This document shows, one piece after another, positions 16,564-25,186 of a stretch of DNA of 64,000 nt. This DNA is from Oceanobacillus salinisoli (lineage in GTDB: Bacteria; Bacillota; Bacilli; Bacillales; Amphibacillaceae). How positions within the stretch are numbered: the stretch's first letter is position 1; each line of letters begins with the position of its first letter. Under the pieces are notes generated by a model. That model did no database searches. It was not told the origin of the DNA and saw nothing but the letters and a program-made list of their open reading frames with translations. The stretch covers positions 310,001 to 374,000 of the forward strand of contig NZ_WOFB01000002.1 in the NCBI RefSeq assembly GCF_009733865.1, given 5' to 3'. A program made the translations under genes and the position numbers.

Positions 16564-16962
16564 ATGAAATTACCAATTCATGTGTCTGAAGAGAGTAGAG
16601 TTCCGATCTATCACCAAGTAGAAAATCAAATAAAAACACTAATTATTGGTGGGCAGCTCCCGCCTGAAACTCCACTCCCATCTATAAGGGTTTTAGCAAG
16701 TGATTTAGGCTGTAGTGTGATTACGACCAGGAGGGCTTATCAAAATTTGGAAGTTGGTGGCTTTATTAAAACGGTTCAGGGAAAAGGTACATTCGTAAGG
16801 GAGATTGAAAAGGTTATTAAACAAGAAACAAAACAAAAAGTGGTTTACGATGCCTTTGAAAAAGCAGTGGATCAGGGGAAGCAAGTCGGCTGCACCAAGG
16901 AAGAAATGCATCAGATTTTTAAAGAGGTTATCAAGCGGAATTTTAAAGAAAATGGGGGATGA
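16564..16962 (+). CDS. GntR-family regulator, YtrA subfamily
   Basis: 132 residues. The winged helix runs from EESRVPIYHQVENQIKTLI through PSIRVLASDLGCSVITTRR and AYQNLEVGGFIKTVQGKGT. The C-terminus is only about 50 residues of helix, which defines the YtrA subfamily that sits with ABC transporters. AGAAGGGGGAGGGAG lies before the ATG. Its stop overlaps the start of the ATPase gene (ATGA). It probably represses this operon through the dyad at 15226-15263. Confidence 0.85.
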   Translation: MKLPIHVSEESRVPIYHQVENQIKTLIIGGQLPPETPLPSIRVLASDLGCSVITTRRAYQNLEVGGFIKTVQGKGTFVREIEKVIKQETKQKVVYDAFEKAVDQGKQVGCTKEEMHQIFKEVIKRNFKENGG

Positions 16963-17831
16963 ATATGGGTATCTCACTATTAGATGTAATAGGATTAGAA
17001 AAAAAGTTTCAGAACTTCCAATTAGGTCCAATGGATTTGAAAGTGGAACAAGGAATGGTTGTAGGGTTGGTTGGAGCAAATGGTTCTGGTAAAAGTACGT
17101 TGTTTAAATTATTGATGAATATTTTAAGGAAGGATAATGGTCAAATTTTGTTGTTCGGTAAAAATGTAGAAAAAAATGAAATAGAAGTAAAGCAAAAAGT
17201 GGGATTTGCAGGTGACTTGCTTGATCCTTATGGCCATTTGACAATTGAGGAATTAGCGGGAATGATTGCTTATTGGTATCCGACATGGAATAAAGAGCAG
17301 TTTAACCATTTAATCAAAAAGTATAATATTAATACGGAAGAGAAATTTGGGAAATGTTCAAAAGGAACAAAGAAAAAAGTGGAATTCATTTTTTCTCTAA
17401 GTCATGATTCTGCTTTACTTTTATTAGACGAACCAACGGCTGGTGTGGATATCGTTTCCCAGCGGAAAATGAAAGAAGATTTGATATTATTTATGGAAGA
17501 GGGAGAAAGAAGTATCATCATTGCCACCCATAATGCTGATGAAATTAATCAGCTCTGTGATGACATTGTCGTATTGCAAGCTGGTAAAATAATTTATTCT
17601 TTTAATAAAGATGAAGTGTATGAGAACTGGGCAAAACTTTGGGTTTCCCGTGTTCCGGATGAACTTGCTAATCATCCAAATGTTATCCTGTTTTCAACAA
17701 ATACACCTGTACAGGTAGTAACAAACAACGCTCATAAAATAGAAAGAGTATTGCAAAGTAAGCAGGTTTCTATTAGTCATTCCCAACGCCTAACAATGGA
17801 AGAGGTTTTCGAATATCTAATAGAAACTTGA
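16959..17831 (+). CDS. ABC transporter ATP-binding protein
   Basis: 290 residues. Walker A is GANGSGKST and Walker B LLLLDEPTAG. The signature loop, near KFGKCSKGTKKKVEFIFSLS, is degenerate (CSKGTKKKV in place of LSGGQ), as is common in this YtrB/EcsA-like group. A C-terminal extension of about 80 residues follows the nucleotide-binding fold. Two ATGs (16959 and 16965) follow the GGGGG; 16959 overlaps the GntR stop, implying coupling. It would power the permease at 15796. Confidence 0.85.
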   Translation: MNMGISLLDVIGLEKKFQNFQLGPMDLKVEQGMVVGLVGANGSGKSTLFKLLMNILRKDNGQILLFGKNVEKNEIEVKQKVGFAGDLLDPYGHLTIEELAGMIAYWYPTWNKEQFNHLIKKYNINTEEKFGKCSKGTKKKVEFIFSLSHDSALLLLDEPTAGVDIVSQRKMKEDLILFMEEGERSIIIATHNADEINQLCDDIVVLQAGKIIYSFNKDEVYENWAKLWVSRVPDELANHPNVILFSTNTPVQVVTNNAHKIERVLQSKQVSISHSQRLTMEEVFEYLIET

Positions 17832-17875
17832 AATTTGACAATCAAAAAATTTGTGAGTGAATTACATAAGAAAAG

Positions 17876-17918
17876 AAAAAGGCACAAAGAGCAGAACAAT
17901 CCGCTAATTGTGCCTTTT
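17876..17918 (+). terminator. Rho-independent terminator
   Basis: AAAAGGCACA pairs with TGTGCCTTTT around about 22 bases. Confidence 0.75.
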
Positions 17919-18062
17919 CCATGTAAAACTTCCGATTGTCCCCTTTAAAAATTGTCTCACTGTTCTTATCACAAGAAAACGTTATTCCATTTTTATCCTA
18001 ACATATTATTAATAGAAAAAAACTAACATTATACTATTTCAGGAATGAATGACACTATCATT

Positions 18063-18115
18063 ATTGTCAACTTAATAAAAAAGGGGTTGACAATATAGTG
18101 GAAATAAAATATGAT
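18063..18115 (+). promoter_or_regulatory. BirA-like operator overlapping the bioY promoter
   Basis: ATTGTCAAC (18063-18071) and GTTGACAAT (18086-18094) form a perfect inverted repeat. The right arm contains the -35 TTGACA (18087-18092), with TATGAT at 18110-18115 after 17 bp. The arms resemble the BirA site of biotin genes (TTGTnAAC...GTTnACAA). Bound BirA would hide the -35. The spacing between arms should be compared with known Bacillales sites. Confidence 0.75.
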
Positions 18116-18228
18116 ATTTTCAGAAAAGGAAGTAAAAAAAGGAAGCCTAGGTGGGGGGATGCATTGCTTATTGGCATAGCGAAGCAAAAGAACCATCCCG
18201 CTGCTTCATTGAGAAGGGGAGGAGTTTT

Positions 18229-18807
18229 ATGAAGTTAAGAGCGATTGATATTACGTTAGCGGCTTTGTTTGCTGCTTTAATGGCAATTGGGGCAAATATT
18301 ACCTCTTTTATTGTTATTGGTGGAGTACCGATTACATTAACAACTTTTTTTAGTATTTTATCTGGACTTATTTTAGGAAGCAGGTTAGGTGCAATCTCTA
18401 TGACGGTCTATGCCTTAATTGGACTGGCTGGTGCACCTGTTTTTGCGCAGTTCTCTGGAGGACCATCCTCACTGATCAGTCCAACGTTTGGCTTTATTCT
18501 ATCTAACATTCTTGTTGCTTATACAGTAGGGAAAATAATTGAAATGAAATCGACTCGTACTAATTTTGTAGTTGCTGCTTTAATTGGATTGACAATTAAT
18601 TACGTATTTGGCACGAACTGGATGTATTTTGCCTATCAATTATGGTTTGGGGCACCGGAAGGATTCAGCTATGCGATAGCATGGTTATGGATGGTCGCAC
18701 CATTGCCGAAAGATATAATTTTCTCTGTATTAGCTGGCGGTCTGGCCTATCGAATTCGTGGGAAAGTATATAAAGCAAATAAAGTTGAAAGCCAAACGAT
18801 TGCTTGA
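18229..18807 (+). CDS. bioY: Biotin transporter, S component BioY
   Basis: 192 residues, about six membrane segments. The start LRAIDITLAALFAALMAIGA, then GGVPITLTTFFSILSGLILG and GAPVFAQFSGGPSSLISPTFG, are typical BioY. It is the substrate-binding part of an ECF transporter; no EcfA/T genes are visible here, so it would share the general ECF module. AGGGGAGGAG selects the ATG at 18229. It sits under the BirA-like operator and just before bioB. Confidence 0.92.
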   Translation: MKLRAIDITLAALFAALMAIGANITSFIVIGGVPITLTTFFSILSGLILGSRLGAISMTVYALIGLAGAPVFAQFSGGPSSLISPTFGFILSNILVAYTVGKIIEMKSTRTNFVVAALIGLTINYVFGTNWMYFAYQLWFGAPEGFSYAIAWLWMVAPLPKDIIFSVLAGGLAYRIRGKVYKANKVESQTIA

Positions 18808-18892
18808 CCATTAAATAGTGTATACGTGCAGAAGTTATCATCAGTTGTCCAATCTTAAAAATTGAAATCTATACAGAAAAGGGGAAATAGAA

Positions 18893-19912
18893 ATGTCTAT
18901 TCATTGGTTTGACATGGCAGAGCGGGTAATTGCTGGAGAGGATATAACAGATGAGGAAGCACTATCTATCCTAAACTGCCCAAATGATCAGCTTCTATTA
19001 TTGTTGCATGGGTCTTATAAAATCAGGAATCATTATTATGGAAATAAAGTAAAATTAAATATGATTATCAATGCTAAATCAGGGCTTTGCCCGGAAAACT
19101 GCGGGTACTGTGCACAATCTTCTTTATCTACTGCACCGGTTCAAAAATATACGATGGTAAATAAAGAAACCTTATTAAAAGGAGCAGAGCAGGCCAATCA
19201 TATGAATGCGGGAACTTATTGCATTGTTGCCAGTGGCAAAGGGCCAAGCAACAGAGAAGTAGATACTGTTACTTCTGCTGTGAAAGAAATAAAGCAAAAG
19301 TATGAATTGAAAGTTTGCGCTTGTATGGGAATACTGAAGCCGGAACAGGCTGAAAAGCTAAAAGAAGCAGGTGTGGATCGATATAATCATAATATTAATA
19401 CATCAAAAGCACATCATCCGAATATAACAACTTCCCATACTTATGATGACCGTATTTCAACGGTTAATACAGCAAAACGGGCTGGAATTTCTCCATGTTC
19501 TGGCGTCATTGTTGGAATGAAGGAAAAGGAAGAAGATGTGATTGATATGGCAAGAAGTCTGAAGGTTCTTGATGCGGATTCGATTCCAGTAAACTTTCTC
19601 CATGCAATCGATGGAACACCGCTAGAAGGAACGCACGAATTGGATCCAAGTTATTGCCTAAAAGTATTGGCACTTTTTCGCTATATTAATCCAACCAAAG
19701 AAATTCGTATTTCCGGCGGCAGGGAAGTGAATTTAAGAAGCCTACAGCCACTCGGACTATATCCTGCCAATTCTATTTTCGTAGGGGATTATTTAACAAC
19801 TGCGGGTCAGGAAAGCACCGTTGACCATGAAATGATTGAAGACCTTGGATTTAAAATTGATTATACTCAAGTGCCAGAAAAGGAAAGTTCTCTTGCTTCT
19901 TTTTATGAGTAG
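18893..19912 (+). CDS. bioB: Biotin synthase
   Basis: A radical-SAM enzyme that inserts sulfur into dethiobiotin. The CxxxCxxC cluster is in SGLCPENCGYCAQSS. YNHNINTS and the later ISGGREVNLR are BioB signatures; the Arg in ISGGREVNLR matches the conserved ligand-region Arg of the [2Fe-2S] site. Full length is 339 residues. GAAAAGGGG precedes the ATG. It lies 85 bp behind bioY, probably in the same BirA-controlled transcript. No other biotin synthesis genes lie nearby. Confidence 0.95.
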   Translation: MSIHWFDMAERVIAGEDITDEEALSILNCPNDQLLLLLHGSYKIRNHYYGNKVKLNMIINAKSGLCPENCGYCAQSSLSTAPVQKYTMVNKETLLKGAEQANHMNAGTYCIVASGKGPSNREVDTVTSAVKEIKQKYELKVCACMGILKPEQAEKLKEAGVDRYNHNINTSKAHHPNITTSHTYDDRISTVNTAKRAGISPCSGVIVGMKEKEEDVIDMARSLKVLDADSIPVNFLHAIDGTPLEGTHELDPSYCLKVLALFRYINPTKEIRISGGREVNLRSLQPLGLYPANSIFVGDYLTTAGQESTVDHEMIEDLGFKIDYTQVPEKESSLASFYE

Positions 19913-20016
19913 CCATCATTTTATATAGAAGGAATGTAAATTTTCCATCCTATGTTAATATAGTAATAGTTAAAATGTTGGCGAGGCTATCATGAAGCCC
20001 CATCGTTCCTAGGAGG

Positions 20017-20745
20017 TTGATTTTCATTCCTGTAAATAAAGAGATGGTCATCATAGAAGATTTAATGAAACGAATCGTTATGAAGGAAATGGCACCAGGT
20101 TCAAAACTCCCTTCTGAAAATGAACTGGTAGATACATATCAAGTCCCAAGAATGACAGTGAGAAATGCATTAACCAAATTGGAGGAGCGCGGATATATAT
20201 ATTCTAAACAGGGCAAGGGGAGGTATTTAAAAGAGAAATCGATTCAAATCCAGCTACCGCTTACAGGGAAAACAAGTTTTACAGAAAAAATGGAGAAAAT
20301 GAATTATGATTTAAGAACCGAAAATATATGCTGTCAAAAAATCATCTATGATCCAAAAATATATCAAATCTTACATGCTGATAAAAATGATGCTGTCTAT
20401 CAAATTGGCAGGCTGCGTTATATTAACGAAGAACCGATTGCTATTCATTATTCGTTTGTAAGTGAAGCGAAATTTCCAAAGATTAAAGATGATGGTCCAA
20501 TGATTTTTTCGATGTTTTCCTATTATCGTAATCATGGCATTCAGCAATTTGCCAGCACCAAAACACTACTTAGTATTACTTTTCCAACGTCAAAGGAACA
20601 GCAGCTGCTTTCCTGTAAAAGTATGGTGCCACTCATTGTGGTAGAAAGTGATTGTATTGATGCTCAAACAAAAAAAGTATTGGAACATACGAAAATATTA
20701 TATCGTAGTGATCGTTTTAAATACGATATTACTGTGGACAGTTAG
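20017..20745 (+). CDS. GntR/HutC-family regulator with UTRA domain (PhnF-like)
   Basis: About 240 residues. The winged helix includes APGSKLPSENELVDTYQVP and RMTVRNALTKLEERGYIYS. The effector-binding UTRA domain has YQIGRLRYINEEPIAIHYS and ends TKILYRSDRFKYDI. It sits just before the C-P lyase operon, as PhnF-type regulators often do, so phn control is likely. The start is unclear: AGGAGG (20011-20016) touches the TTG at 20017, is ideally spaced for a rare ATT at 20026, and the first ATG is at 20044. A terminator separates it from phnG. Confidence 0.8.
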   Translation: MIFIPVNKEMVIIEDLMKRIVMKEMAPGSKLPSENELVDTYQVPRMTVRNALTKLEERGYIYSKQGKGRYLKEKSIQIQLPLTGKTSFTEKMEKMNYDLRTENICCQKIIYDPKIYQILHADKNDAVYQIGRLRYINEEPIAIHYSFVSEAKFPKIKDDGPMIFSMFSYYRNHGIQQFASTKTLLSITFPTSKEQQLLSCKSMVPLIVVESDCIDAQTKKVLEHTKILYRSDRFKYDITVDS

Positions 20746-20746
20746 A

Positions 20747-20788
20747 ACAAGCGCAATACTCTTAACGAGTGTTGTGCTTGTTTTTTTG
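20747..20788 (+). terminator. Rho-independent terminator
   Basis: ACAAGCGCAATACTC pairs with GAGTGTTGTGCTTGT (mostly perfect), then T7. Confidence 0.9.
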
Positions 20789-20850
20789 TTGCTTAGGAAA
20801 TTATAAAATGTAAAACCTGTGGATAATTTTTATTACTATAAGTAGCCACA

Positions 20851-21120
20851 TCCAGCTCCAGCGCCCAGCGACTAGCGAGACTTCCTTCACCTCCGTACGA
20901 TAAAGAAGACTTGCCGATTGGTGAAACCAGAGGCTTAGTCGCACTTATACCCCTGCGGTGAAAGTCAACATCGACTCCCTTCGTTAGTCGTGTTTCCTTT
21001 ATCTCCTGCGGCAGTGGAATGTTCGATTAAGACCGCTGCTTCGCGCAGCAACATCGAACCACCTGGCATGGCCAGGCGCAGTCCGTACGTCGCTAAACGG
21101 GCACTTGCTCCTTTGTTCCG
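20851..21120 (+). repeat. Modular repeat family R, copy 3
   Basis: It contains the core and the first extra module (GAAGACTTGCCGATTGG to CTGCGGTGAAAG), but not the second. It has CGTACGTCGCTAAACGGGCA at its end. It lies between the GntR gene and the phn promoter region. Confidence 0.9.
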
Positions 21121-21159
21121 CTTTTGGAAAGTAATGATGAAGCTAATTTTAATGTCTAA

Positions 21160-21216
21160 AGTATAAGAAAAACTACCACATTCGCTAAAGGACGAGCAAA
21201 TACGAGTTTTTTTATT
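21160..21216 (-). repeat. Repeat family P, copy 2
   Basis: Reverse complement of the hairpin element at 13021-13075: on the minus strand it reads AAAACTCGTATTTGCTCGTC then CTTTAGCGAATG. It directly precedes the candidate Pho box. Confidence 0.6.
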
Positions 21217-21217
21217 A

Positions 21218-21266
21218 TTTACAAAATGTTAATTCCATTTACAAATAATTTATGATTTTTTAATAC
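21218..21266 (+). promoter_or_regulatory. Candidate Pho box and promoter of the phn operon
   Basis: Four TT-A hexamers repeat at about 9-11 bp spacing: TTTACA (21218), TTAATT (21229), TTTACA (21238), TTTATG (21249), followed by a weak -10, TAATAC (21261-21266). Bacillus PhoP binds tandem TT(A/C/T)ACA repeats on this spacing. This implies induction by phosphate starvation. Confidence 0.5.
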
Positions 21267-21320
21267 GCAGCAACTTGGCGACAAGTTACGATGAAATGGA
21301 GAAGGAGGTTGCAGCAAAAA

Positions 21321-21743
21321 ATGAAAAGACGAAGGAGAACAGAAATACTTATTCAAGGAGATTCTCATGTTGCAAAAGAATTTGCGGCAAGTATCCTTGA
21401 ACAATACCCGTGTAATGAAATCATATCCCCAAGGTATGGCCTAACGATGTTGAAGATACGTGAATCAGCTAAAAATTCATTATTCTATCTTGGTGAAGTT
21501 CTCGTAACGGAAGCAAAAGTAGAAATTAATCAGCAAATCGGAATAGGCATTGTTGCAGGGATGAAAGATGAGCTCGCTAAACATCTGGCTATTATTGATG
21601 CAGCGTATAAAGCGAAATTGCCAATAACAAATGAATGGGAAATACGGCTTTTGGAAGAAGAACAATCCATTCTCAAAAAAAAGGTGAAAAAGCAGGCTGC
21701 ATTAATGGAAACGAAAGTGAATTTTGAAACGATGGATATTTAA
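21321..21743 (+). CDS. phnG: C-P lyase core subunit PhnG
   Basis: About 140 residues. With PhnH, I and J it forms the C-P lyase core, where PhnI with G, H and L joins the phosphonate to ATP ribose. The family region LTMLKIRESAKNSLFYLGEV then VEINQQIGIGIVAGMKDELA matches PhnG. AAGGAGG at 21302-21308 favours the ATG at 21321 (12-bp spacing); an earlier ATG at 21291 has no ribosome site. The N-terminus is unusually basic (MKRRRRTEI). It is first in the operon. Confidence 0.88.
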   Translation: MKRRRRTEILIQGDSHVAKEFAASILEQYPCNEIISPRYGLTMLKIRESAKNSLFYLGEVLVTEAKVEINQQIGIGIVAGMKDELAKHLAIIDAAYKAKLPITNEWEIRLLEEEQSILKKKVKKQAALMETKVNFETMDI

Positions 21744-21767
21744 TATAGTGGAGTAGGAGGAAATGAA

Positions 21768-22364
21768 ATGCAAATAGATTATGTACATGATTTGCAAGAG
21801 GTATACCGTAAAATACTGCATAGCATGTCACGGCCTGGGACTATTTCCACGCTGAAAATAGATTCGGAGCAACAAGACCATCATTTACCTTGTAATCACG
21901 CAACTTTTCTTACTATGTTGGCATTATTGGATGCAGAAGTCAGCTTTCATGTTGTATCAGAAGAACATCATAATCTAGCAAATCAATTAGCAGAATATAC
22001 GTTGGCAAGACACGCTTCTATTGACGAGGCGGATTATGTTCTTGTTCTTCGTGGAACAAAAGAGTCAGAGATTGCCGATGCTATTAAAAAATGTAAAATT
22101 GGTACTTTACTAGACCCGCAAACATCAGCCACATGGATATTAGAAAATAATAGTATGATAACCAACGAAAAAAAGTTCATCCTAACAGGTCCAGGGGTAC
22201 AGCATGAGGTGAATCTCCACCTGGATTGGAATAAACACCTCCTGCAAGAAAGGAATGAAAGAGTAAAAGAATATCCACTGGGTATTGATCTGGTTTTTAC
22301 GGATGATTATTCCCATATCGCATGTATACCACGAACAACGACAGTAGTAATGGAAGGGATGTGA
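21768..22364 (+). CDS. phnH: C-P lyase core subunit PhnH
   Basis: 198 residues. The start VHDLQEVYRKILHSMSRPGT is the PhnH signature, followed by the NHATFLTMLALLDAEVSFHV region. It has a PLP-transferase-like fold without the cofactor and packs in the PhnGHIJ core. AGGAGG precedes the ATG by 8 bases. The next gene, phnI, starts 4 bp after the stop, showing tight coupling. Confidence 0.92.
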   Translation: MQIDYVHDLQEVYRKILHSMSRPGTISTLKIDSEQQDHHLPCNHATFLTMLALLDAEVSFHVVSEEHHNLANQLAEYTLARHASIDEADYVLVLRGTKESEIADAIKKCKIGTLLDPQTSATWILENNSMITNEKKFILTGPGVQHEVNLHLDWNKHLLQERNERVKEYPLGIDLVFTDDYSHIACIPRTTTVVMEGM

Positions 22365-22368
22365 AGGA

Positions 22369-23484
22369 ATGGGGTATGTCGCTGTAAAAGGTGGGACAAA
22401 AGCAATTGAGGCCTCGATCAAGCGCTTAAAATATGAACGGCTTAAGGGACAGGATTCTATCCATGTAGAAACGATATTAGCTACAATGCGTGGTATGGTT
22501 GATCAAGTGATGTCAGAGGCCAGTTTATACGATCCGTATCTTGCGGCCCTTGCGATTAAACAGGCGGAAGGAAGTATGGAGGAAGCAGTATTTTTACTCC
22601 GTGCCCATCGATCTACATTGCCAAGACTTTATTACAGTCAAACAATGGAAACAGAAAATATGTTTGTTGAACGTCGCATTTCTGCAAGTTTTAAAGATAT
22701 CCCTGGTGGACAACTCTTAGGAGCAACTTATGACTATACGCACCGTCTTTTGGATTTTCAGTTAATAGAGGAAACGAAATCAGATATAGAGCAATGGCTG
22801 AGCGAATATGAGCAGGAAGTAAACTGTTCCAATCCTCAGGAAGAGGTCATTTATTTTCCAAAGGTAGTAGATTATCTCAGAGAAGAAGGTTTGTTTGAAA
22901 CCAATCCTTTAGAAAATACACCACCTGATGATATTACGAAAAAAAGTCTGCAATTTCCTGCTTCGCGAAGTGAGCGATTGCAAGTCCTGACCCGCGGACA
23001 GACTGGTGCCGTTACTTCGCTTGGATATGCCTCCCTAAGAGGTTATGGGCAAGTACATCCAACAGTAGGGGAAGTCCGTGTCGGAAACTTGCCTATTTAT
23101 GTTTCACCGCCAACGGAAGAAGAAAGTGAGTATGAAGATGACTACTATATTGGCGAGGTAAAGCTGACCGAAGTAGAATCCTTTGTTCCGGTTATGAAAC
23201 AAAATAACCGAAATAAAAAGGAACTGGAGTTTGAAATTGGATATGGAATTTGCTTTGGACAAAACGAAACAAAAGCAATTGCAATGAGCATTCTGGATCA
23301 ATGCCTGGATCATCCGGAGGCTCCGTATCCTACTCATGATGAGGAATTTGTCCTCTTACATATTGATTCTGTGGAATCAACTGGTTTTATTTCCCATTTA
23401 AAGCTACCCCACTATGTTACATTTCAATCAAAGCTTGACAGTGTCCGTGGTGTGAAACAGGAGGTTGAAAAAGATGAAAACTAA
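22369..23484 (+). CDS. phnI: C-P lyase core subunit PhnI (nucleosidase)
   Basis: 371 residues. PhnI displaces adenine from ATP with the phosphonate to make alkylphosphonyl ribose triphosphate. MGYVAVKGGTKAIEASI at the start and RGYGQVHPTVGEVRVGNLPI are family signatures, as is the C-terminal FGQNETKAIAMSILDQ. It overlaps phnJ by 11 bp, consistent with stoichiometric assembly in the core. Confidence 0.93.
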   Translation: MGYVAVKGGTKAIEASIKRLKYERLKGQDSIHVETILATMRGMVDQVMSEASLYDPYLAALAIKQAEGSMEEAVFLLRAHRSTLPRLYYSQTMETENMFVERRISASFKDIPGGQLLGATYDYTHRLLDFQLIEETKSDIEQWLSEYEQEVNCSNPQEEVIYFPKVVDYLREEGLFETNPLENTPPDDITKKSLQFPASRSERLQVLTRGQTGAVTSLGYASLRGYGQVHPTVGEVRVGNLPIYVSPPTEEESEYEDDYYIGEVKLTEVESFVPVMKQNNRNKKELEFEIGYGICFGQNETKAIAMSILDQCLDHPEAPYPTHDEEFVLLHIDSVESTGFISHLKLPHYVTFQSKLDSVRGVKQEVEKDEN

Positions 23485-24340
23485 ACCGCATTTTGCATTT
23501 TTAGATGAAGGGTCGAAAAAGGAGATTCGCCGTACCATCTTAAAAGCAGTTGCTATTCCCGGTTATCAAGTACCATTTGCATCCAGGGAAATGCCGATTG
23601 CCCGTGGCTGGGGAACTGGCGGACTGCAAATTACCCTATCACTTATCGGGAAAGAGGATGTGTTGAAGGTCATTGACCAGGGGGCCGATGAATCGGTGAA
23701 TGCCGTAAGTATTAAAAAACTTGTACAGTCCACAACAGGCGTGGAAATAACAGAGCAAACGGCGGATGCATCCTTGATCCAATCACGACACCGAATTCCT
23801 GAGGTTCCTTTAACATATAAGCAGATACTCGTGCTCCAGGTACCGATGCCAGAGCCATTAAGAGTATATGAAGCGAAGGAATATAAGACAAAAATGCTGC
23901 ATGCGGAACAGGAATACAGTGGAGCTTGGCTGATGTTGTTTGAACAAATTATGAAGTACGGAAAAACATCCACAGATGCAGACCACCCTGTCTATGTGAA
24001 TGATCGTTATGTGATGGCACCAAGTCCAATACCGCGTTTCGACAATCCAAAAATGAATCAATCTGAAGCACTCATCTTACTGGGAGCCGGTCGCGAAAAG
24101 AAAATTTATGCGATCCCACCATTTACCGATGTCACATCCTTGGCTTTTGAGGATTACCCATTTGCCAAGGAAGATTTTACAAACAAGCATTGTTATTTAT
24201 GTGGAGCAGACGATGTGTTTCTTGATGAATTAATCGATGAACATTCCGGTGAGACCATTTATCAATGCAATGATACAAGCTATTGTATGGAAAGACTGAA
24301 TTCGAATCAGAAGGAAGAGGTGGGGAGTGTTGATGCATGA
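23474..24340 (+). CDS. phnJ: C-P lyase PhnJ (radical SAM)
   Basis: 288 residues. It breaks the C-P bond of ribose-1-phosphonate-5-phosphate, giving an alkane and the cyclic ribose phosphate. The four conserved cysteines are in place: CYLCGAD, then CNDTSYC 21 residues later, matching the PhnJ arrangement in which three bind the [4Fe-4S] and one is catalytic. The early motif ARGWGTGGLQITLSLIG is also typical. AGGAGG at 23459-23464 selects the ATG at 23474. It overlaps phnI by 11 bp and phnK by 8 bp. Confidence 0.95.
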   Translation: MKTKPHFAFLDEGSKKEIRRTILKAVAIPGYQVPFASREMPIARGWGTGGLQITLSLIGKEDVLKVIDQGADESVNAVSIKKLVQSTTGVEITEQTADASLIQSRHRIPEVPLTYKQILVLQVPMPEPLRVYEAKEYKTKMLHAEQEYSGAWLMLFEQIMKYGKTSTDADHPVYVNDRYVMAPSPIPRFDNPKMNQSEALILLGAGREKKIYAIPPFTDVTSLAFEDYPFAKEDFTNKHCYLCGADDVFLDELIDEHSGETIYQCNDTSYCMERLNSNQKEEVGSVDA

Positions 24341-25172
24341 ACAACCATTGTTGAGCGTTCAGCATTTGAATAAACAATTTGGATCCGGTTGTAGCAAGTG
24401 CACTCAGCTTGAAAACAGGGGGCTAACAAAAAATTACTGTCCAAATTGTGGAACGATATATGCTTGTCAGGACATTTCTTTGGAATTGTATTCCGGAGAA
24501 ATTTTAGGGGTTGTTGGGGAAAGTGGGAGCGGGAAATCCAGCCTGATGAAATGCCTATATTTTGATTCTGACGTAACTTCTGGTGAAGCATATATCGATG
24601 ACAAGGAGTTAAAGGGGAAAAATCTGTTTGCACTATCCGCACAGAGAAAGCGATATATCCGCAATCATAAATACGGAATGGTGTATCAAAACCCTGTTCA
24701 TGGATTGAAAATGAATTTTTCTTCGATTGGGAATATCGCAGAAAAATTAATTGCAGCAGGAAACCGGAATGTAGGGGAAATGGAGGCGATTGGTAAAAGC
24801 CTTCTTGAGAAAGTACATATTCCAATATATCGAATGAAGGAGGAGCCACAGCATTTCTCGGGAGGAATGCAGCAGCGTGTACAAATAGCCAAGGCATTAT
24901 CCAATAATCCCCCTGTTTTATTTTTAGATGAAGTAACGACTGGGCTTGATCTGTCCGTTCAGGCAGATGTACTGGATTTAATTAAAAATATCCAGCGGGA
25001 ACTAGGCATCAGCATGTTGGTGGTTTCCCATGATTTAGCCGTCATTCGAATGCTTGCTGATCGGACAATTGTAATGCTGAATGGCAAGATTATTGAACAG
25101 GGGTTGACAGATCAAATTTTAGAAGATCCAGCACATGCATATACGCAGCAATTAGTCTATTCATTGCTATAG
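24333..25172 (+). CDS. phnK: C-P lyase ATPase subunit PhnK, with Cys4 insert
   Basis: 279 residues. An ABC-type ATPase that docks on PhnJ rather than on a membrane permease. Walker A is GESGSGKSS, signature FSGGMQQR, Walker B VLFLDEVTTG. Residues ~16-46 carry an insert with CSKC and CPNC, absent from E. coli PhnK, that looks like a zinc ribbon; similar inserts occur in other PhnK proteins, to my recollection. GGGGAG selects the ATG at 24333. Confidence 0.9.
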   Translation: MHEQPLLSVQHLNKQFGSGCSKCTQLENRGLTKNYCPNCGTIYACQDISLELYSGEILGVVGESGSGKSSLMKCLYFDSDVTSGEAYIDDKELKGKNLFALSAQRKRYIRNHKYGMVYQNPVHGLKMNFSSIGNIAEKLIAAGNRNVGEMEAIGKSLLEKVHIPIYRMKEEPQHFSGGMQQRVQIAKALSNNPPVLFLDEVTTGLDLSVQADVLDLIKNIQRELGISMLVVSHDLAVIRMLADRTIVMLNGKIIEQGLTDQILEDPAHAYTQQLVYSLL

Positions 25173-25186
25173 GAGGCTCGTTAGCT

